DNA from: Bacteroidota bacterium
GTDB taxonomy: Bacteria > Bacteroidota > Rhodothermia > Rhodothermales > UBA10348
NCBI GenBank assembly: GCA_027620595.1
Contig: JAQCDI010000158.1
Coordinates: forward strand, 1-6,294
Reading direction: 5' to 3'
DNA: 6,294 nucleotides
Shown here: positions 5,738 to 6,294 of the stretch, piece by piece
How positions within the stretch are numbered: position 1 is the stretch's first letter
Layout: each line of letters opens with the position of its first letter
Translations under genes and position numbers: made by a program
Notes under the pieces: model-generated
Told to the model about the DNA's origin: nothing
Database searches by the model: none
Seen by the model: the letters and a program-made list of their open reading frames with translations, nothing else

Positions 5738-6294
5738 TTACTCAGCCTGCATGAGGTGCAAAAGGTTACGGGATTCAGGCAGAATACCCGTCCACTTCAC
5801 AAGAGCGGCATCCCGGGACTCGCGATCCGCAAACATGCCCCAACTGACGAGGAACTGGGTGTGCTCCACGGCATCATCCGTCAATAGATACAGAGGGACA
5901 CCGGTCGCGTCGAGCCGGGTCTGCATCTCACGCATCTGGGCCTGGGCAGAGGGCAGGTTGGTGAAGGTCCCCAGGACGAACGTGTACCCCTGCGCATCGA
6001 AGTCGAGGGATCCGTTCGGCAGCATGGGTCTCAGCGTCCAGGTCATTCGGATACCTTCGAAATCCACTTCGTAATCCACTTGGGCCGGGCGTCCTGGTTG
6101 GGGAACGATTCGCTGCTCCTCTTCGCTCTTGCGCCGCGCCCGCTCGACCATGGCCAGGACCACGCTGTCCGGAAGCGCCTCGGACGGCGGCTGAAAATCG
6201 ATGCGTGCATCGGGATCGCCCTCCAGCACCTTCTCCTGCCCTTCCTGAACTGCCAGGACGGCCTGGGTCGGCACGGCCAAGGAATCCGTCGGGA
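5738..6294 (-). CDS. SPOR-like domain protein, C-terminal part (5' end outside window)
   Basis: The reading frame is open from the window edge at 6294 to TAA at 5738, giving 184 visible residues. The TTG at 6280 is only the first start-like codon in view; the frame continues upstream of it, so I treat the gene as 5'-truncated by the window. Residues below count from that TTG. The first part (about 1-95) is charged and proline-containing (ARRKSEEEQR, QPGRPAQVDYEV) and not recognised. Residues 97-176 look like a SPOR fold: two similar halves, YTFVLGTFTNLPSAQAQ...L...GVPLYLL and TQFLVSWGMFADRESRDAAL, echoing the Y-VQVGSF...A...L...G and Y-V-VGPF...A pattern. SPOR domains bind denuded peptidoglycan at division or wall-remodelling sites. 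No transmembrane segment or signal peptide is visible in the part present. ftsH follows after 157 bp with no good promoter seen between them. The gene itself cannot be named. Confidence 0.7.
   Translation of the reverse strand, partial: PTDSLAVPTQAVLAVQEGQEKVLEGDPDARIDFQPPSEALPDSVVLAMVERARRKSEEEQRIVPQPGRPAQVDYEVDFEGIRMTWTLRPMLPNGSLDFDAQGYTFVLGTFTNLPSAQAQMREMQTRLDATGVPLYLLTDDAVEHTQFLVSWGMFADRESRDAALVKWTGILPESRNLLHLMQAE

Overview
The window is a chromosomal core-gene block in which every gene lies on the minus strand. In transcription order (high to low coordinates) it holds the 3' part of an unnamed gene with a SPOR-like C-terminal domain, ftsH, and then the str operon: rpsL, rpsG, fusA and the first 19 codons of tuf. 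The protein sequences suggest the Bacteroidota/Rhodothermota side of the bacteria. FtsH carries the GYAQYLP-E-x-YLYT and ISTGAQNDLER stretches typical there, EF-Tu begins MAKETF-RNKPHVN, and several genes start without a Shine-Dalgarno motif. Base composition is fairly GC-rich by eye, and fusA, rpsG, rpsL and ftsH use no TTA, CTA or TCA codons. The lineage call is an inference from remembered family features, not a search.

Layout. 6294-5738: SPOR-like protein, 5' end outside the window. 5737-5581: 157 bp GC-rich gap with two inverted repeats, one a near-perfect stem with a GAAA tetraloop. 5580-3457: ftsH. 3456-3209: 248 bp AT-rich to mixed gap that holds the best promoter of the window (TTGATT, 17 bp, TATAAC) overlapped by a perfect 8+8 bp palindrome, then a leader of about 195 nt. 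3208-2834: rpsL, from a GTG start. 2833-2727: 107 bp gap with three hairpins placed end to end. 2726-2259: rpsG. 2258-2210: 49 bp gap with two short inverted repeats. 2209-116: fusA. 115-58: 58 bp gap with an inverted repeat and an AAAAGG ribosome site. 57-1: start of tuf.

Function. S12 and S7 are 30S subunit proteins (decoding centre and head assembly), EF-G drives translocation and EF-Tu delivers aminoacyl-tRNA, so the str operon is a translation module. FtsH is the membrane AAA+ zinc protease for quality control. The SPOR-like protein probably acts at the cell wall or envelope. The genes themselves are ordinary. The interest is in the non-coding DNA: an operator-like palindrome on the apparent str promoter, and structured intercistronic regions in front of rpsG, fusA and tuf that look like places for translational feedback or coupling. 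I found no sign of a new multi-gene system, mobile element, CRISPR array, tRNA or rRNA.
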